A stretch of 64,000 nucleotides of DNA, from assembly GCF_900111685.1 (NCBI RefSeq), contig NZ_FOHX01000005.1:62001-126000 (forward strand), given 5' to 3'. Positions 62,657 through 64,000 of the stretch are shown in pieces (within the stretch, counting starts at the first letter, position 1; the number at the start of each line of letters is the position of its first letter). Under the pieces are notes generated by a model that had not been told where the DNA came from, ran no database searches, and saw nothing but the letters and a program-made list of their open reading frames with translations. The position numbers and the translations under genes were made by a program. The DNA is from Nonomuraea wenchangensis. Lineage in GTDB: Bacteria > Actinomycetota > Actinomycetes > Streptosporangiales > Streptosporangiaceae.

Positions 62657-62847
62657 TCCGGGTGCGGAGACTGCTGTCCGGGGGGCACGCCGCCGCCCTT
62701 GCCGCCGCCTTTGCCGCCCTTGTCGGTGCCGTGGGGCCGCGCCGAGCGCTTGCCGCCGCTCCTCGTCTCGGGAATGGCGTTCGCGGACTTGGACTCGGTC
62801 GCCGATTTGCCTGATCTGCGTAGTTCTGGCTGCTGTGGGTTGGTCAT
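62653..62847 (-). CDS. Small basic Lys/Gly-rich protein
   Basis: This 64-residue protein of unknown family is rich in Lys, Ser, Gly and Pro, with KGGKGGGKGGG near residues 44-54; it is probably disordered. The ATG at 62847 has GGGAGG about 10 bases upstream. It is coupled to the MBL-hydrolase gene by a GTGA overlap. It could bind nucleic acid through its basic tail, but that is speculative. Confidence 0.6.
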   Translation of the reverse strand: MTNPQQPELRRSGKSATESKSANAIPETRSGGKRSARPHGTDKGGKGGGKGGGVPPGQQSPHPE

Positions 62848-63031
62848 GGCGCTTCGTCCTCCCATGTACGGCTTGTCCGAGGTCCCCTGCCACCCCGGTC
62901 GAGCGCCAAACACCGCGAACAGAACGTATCGGCCTGTTTCACTTCGGTCACATTACTTGACGCTCGGTCCAATAGTTCGCAAGGCTCTCTAGGGCATCGG
63001 GGGCGACAGCCGACCTCTTCGGGAGCCTTCC

Positions 63032-63652
63032 ATGGCAGCAAGAGCGCGACGTCTCTCGGCCGCGGGAGCGGTGACGGCCTTCGTGGTGGCGGGAGTGAGC
63101 CTGACGGCCGGTTACGGCAGCGCCGCCTCCGCCTCCGCCGGCTCCACCGCCGTCACCCGTACCGATCCCCAGGTGCCGGGAACGGGATCCACCTGCGTCC
63201 TACCGCTGCCGCTCCGCTGCGAAGCGCCCGCCGACAGCTCGTGGACGGGCGGCGACCCCAGGCCGAGTGGCACGGACGACTCGTGGCAGGGCTCCGGCGA
63301 CTCGTGGTCGGGCCGCGGCGACTCCTGGTCGCCGGTCCCCGGCGACACCCGGTCCGACGCCCCGGCCCCCGGCGACACCTGGTCCAGCGTCCCGACCCCT
63401 GGCGACACCTGGTCCGGGGGCCCGGCCCCGCAGGACTCCTGGTCCTCGGCGCCCACCCCGCAGGCGTCGGACGCGCCCTGGCGGCCGGCCCGCGAACGCG
63501 AGCACCGGATCCCCCGAGGCCACCCCGAGACCGGTGGCGGTGGGCTCGTTCAGGACGGGCCGGTGTGGGCGCTCGCGGTCGGCGGGTTCGCCCTGGTCAC
63601 GGGCGCGGGCCTGACCGGCGTCGCGGTACGCCGCCGCCGGGATGCCGACTGA
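63032..63652 (+). CDS. Repeat-containing surface protein with C-terminal wall-sorting-like signal
   Basis: This 206-residue exported protein has a signal peptide (1-34). The middle (about 69-145) is built of near-repeats of about 11-12 residues centred on GDSW/GDTW (for example GDTWSSVPTPGDTWSGGPAP). The C-terminus has HPETGGGG (about 163-170), a hydrophobic helix (VWALAVGGFALVTGAGLTGVAV) and an RRRRDAD tail, the three-part layout of a sortase substrate, but with HPETG in place of LPxTG or LAxTG. Its stop lies 11 bases inside the sortase gene, supporting a substrate-enzyme pair. Confidence 0.8.
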   Translation: MAARARRLSAAGAVTAFVVAGVSLTAGYGSAASASAGSTAVTRTDPQVPGTGSTCVLPLPLRCEAPADSSWTGGDPRPSGTDDSWQGSGDSWSGRGDSWSPVPGDTRSDAPAPGDTWSSVPTPGDTWSGGPAPQDSWSSAPTPQASDAPWRPAREREHRIPRGHPETGGGGLVQDGPVWALAVGGFALVTGAGLTGVAVRRRRDAD

Positions 63653-64000
63653 TCCGGCGCCCCGCGCGGAAACGGCCGGCAGGGGCGGGCAGTGGGGAAT
63701 CTGGTGGCTGGCGGCCGTGGTCACGGTGGCGGGGCTGGCGCTGATCGCGTACGGGCTGCGCGGCATCACCGGGAACGAAGGCGAGCCGGCCCCATCAGCG
63801 AGGGCGTCGGCGGGGGCGACGGCGCAGCAGGCGCCGCCCGGCGCCGCGCCCGTGACCGGCCCCCTGCCCGTGGGCGTGGTCGCCAGGCCGATGCGGGCCG
63901 CCCGCCCCACCGCCGTCTACATCCCGTCCGTCGGCGTGGCGGCCCCGCTGACGGAGCTGGGCCTGGACGCCCGCGGCGTGATTCAGAACCCGCCCCTCGA
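63642..64000 (+). CDS. Class F sortase (partial, 3' end beyond window)
   Basis: The first 119 residues of a class F sortase: a short cytoplasmic head, one helix (WWLAAVVTVAGLALIAYGL, about 21-39), a Pro/Ala-rich linker, then RPTAVYIPSVGVAAPLTELGLDARGVIQNPP, the start of the sortase fold as in actinobacterial class F enzymes (PVRVEIPSIGV-type). The catalytic His, Cys and Arg lie beyond the window end. It overlaps the upstream surface-protein gene by 11 bases, so the two are translationally linked; anchoring of that protein to the wall is likely. Confidence 0.88.
   Translation, partial: MPTDPAPRAETAGRGGQWGIWWLAAVVTVAGLALIAYGLRGITGNEGEPAPSARASAGATAQQAPPGAAPVTGPLPVGVVARPMRAARPTAVYIPSVGVAAPLTELGLDARGVIQNPPL

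Overview
The window is a 64 kb piece of a very GC-rich actinomycete chromosome. GTG starts are frequent, there are many ATGA/GTGA stop-start overlaps, heme is made by the coproporphyrin route (HemQ), and there are a subtilisin-inhibitor-like protein, DUF3000, DUF6879 and a class F sortase. The gene content fits a Streptosporangiaceae-type organism (Nonomuraea-like). That placement is inference from gene content, not a search result. I saw no rRNA, tRNA or CRISPR array.

Region by region. 1-6.9 kb: an oligopeptide-type ABC importer (substrate-binding protein, two permeases, two ATPases) runs straight into a GH2 beta-mannosidase, so the importer probably brings in beta-mannosides. 6.9-9.0 kb, minus strand: DUF6879, DUF1707 and a PadR regulator with a probable self-operator. 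9.3-12.9 kb: a YdjM-like membrane protein, then aconitase, whose promoter carries two MarR-type half-palindromes and an iron-box-like palindrome. 13.0-15.6 kb: a secreted zinc peptidase, a TauE/SafE exporter and a PEP mutase/isocitrate lyase family enzyme. 15.65-19.65 kb: a degraded integrated element with small orphan genes, a helix-turn-helix remnant and a headless FtsK motor. It is followed by a second, broken copy of part of the TauE gene, so this stretch plus the preceding enzyme gene lie between direct repeats.

19.8-25.4 kb: a TIGR01777 epimerase, then a xylose/ribose-type ABC importer with a ROK regulator. 25.4-27.9 kb: three more zinc peptidases of the same family in tandem, four in the window. 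28.1-31.9 kb: dxs, an amino acid permease and an SSI-like protease inhibitor. 32.0-35.3 kb: a fadB-fadA beta-oxidation pair. 35.3-39.2 kb: a membrane protein, an LCP-family wall ligase and an unusual Ser-Tyr-Asp repeat membrane protein.

39.3-47.9 kb is the most interesting stretch. A LacI regulator with a perfect palindromic operator stands at one end. At the other, an operator with the same core precedes a translationally coupled operon of a Gfo/Idh/MocA dehydrogenase, a DUF993 TIM-barrel enzyme and a sugar isomerase. Between them are a second sugar-isomerase-like gene, a phosphodiesterase-like gene and a rifampicin-phosphotransferase-like PEP-synthase homologue. I read this as a LacI-controlled pathway for an unidentified polyol or sugar, through a keto-sugar.

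47.9-55.3 kb: DUF5946, RNase D, DUF3000, a small zinc ribbon, hemE, a DUF4349 lipoprotein, then coproporphyrinogen oxidase and hemQ. 55.3-58.6 kb: a drug-exporter-type ABC-2 system. 58.6-64 kb: a single-pass secreted-domain protein, a tiny CxxC protein, msrB, a stand-alone LigD-type polymerase, an MBL-fold hydrolase with a small Lys/Gly-rich partner, and finally a repeat-bearing surface protein whose gene overlaps that of a class F sortase cut off by the window end.
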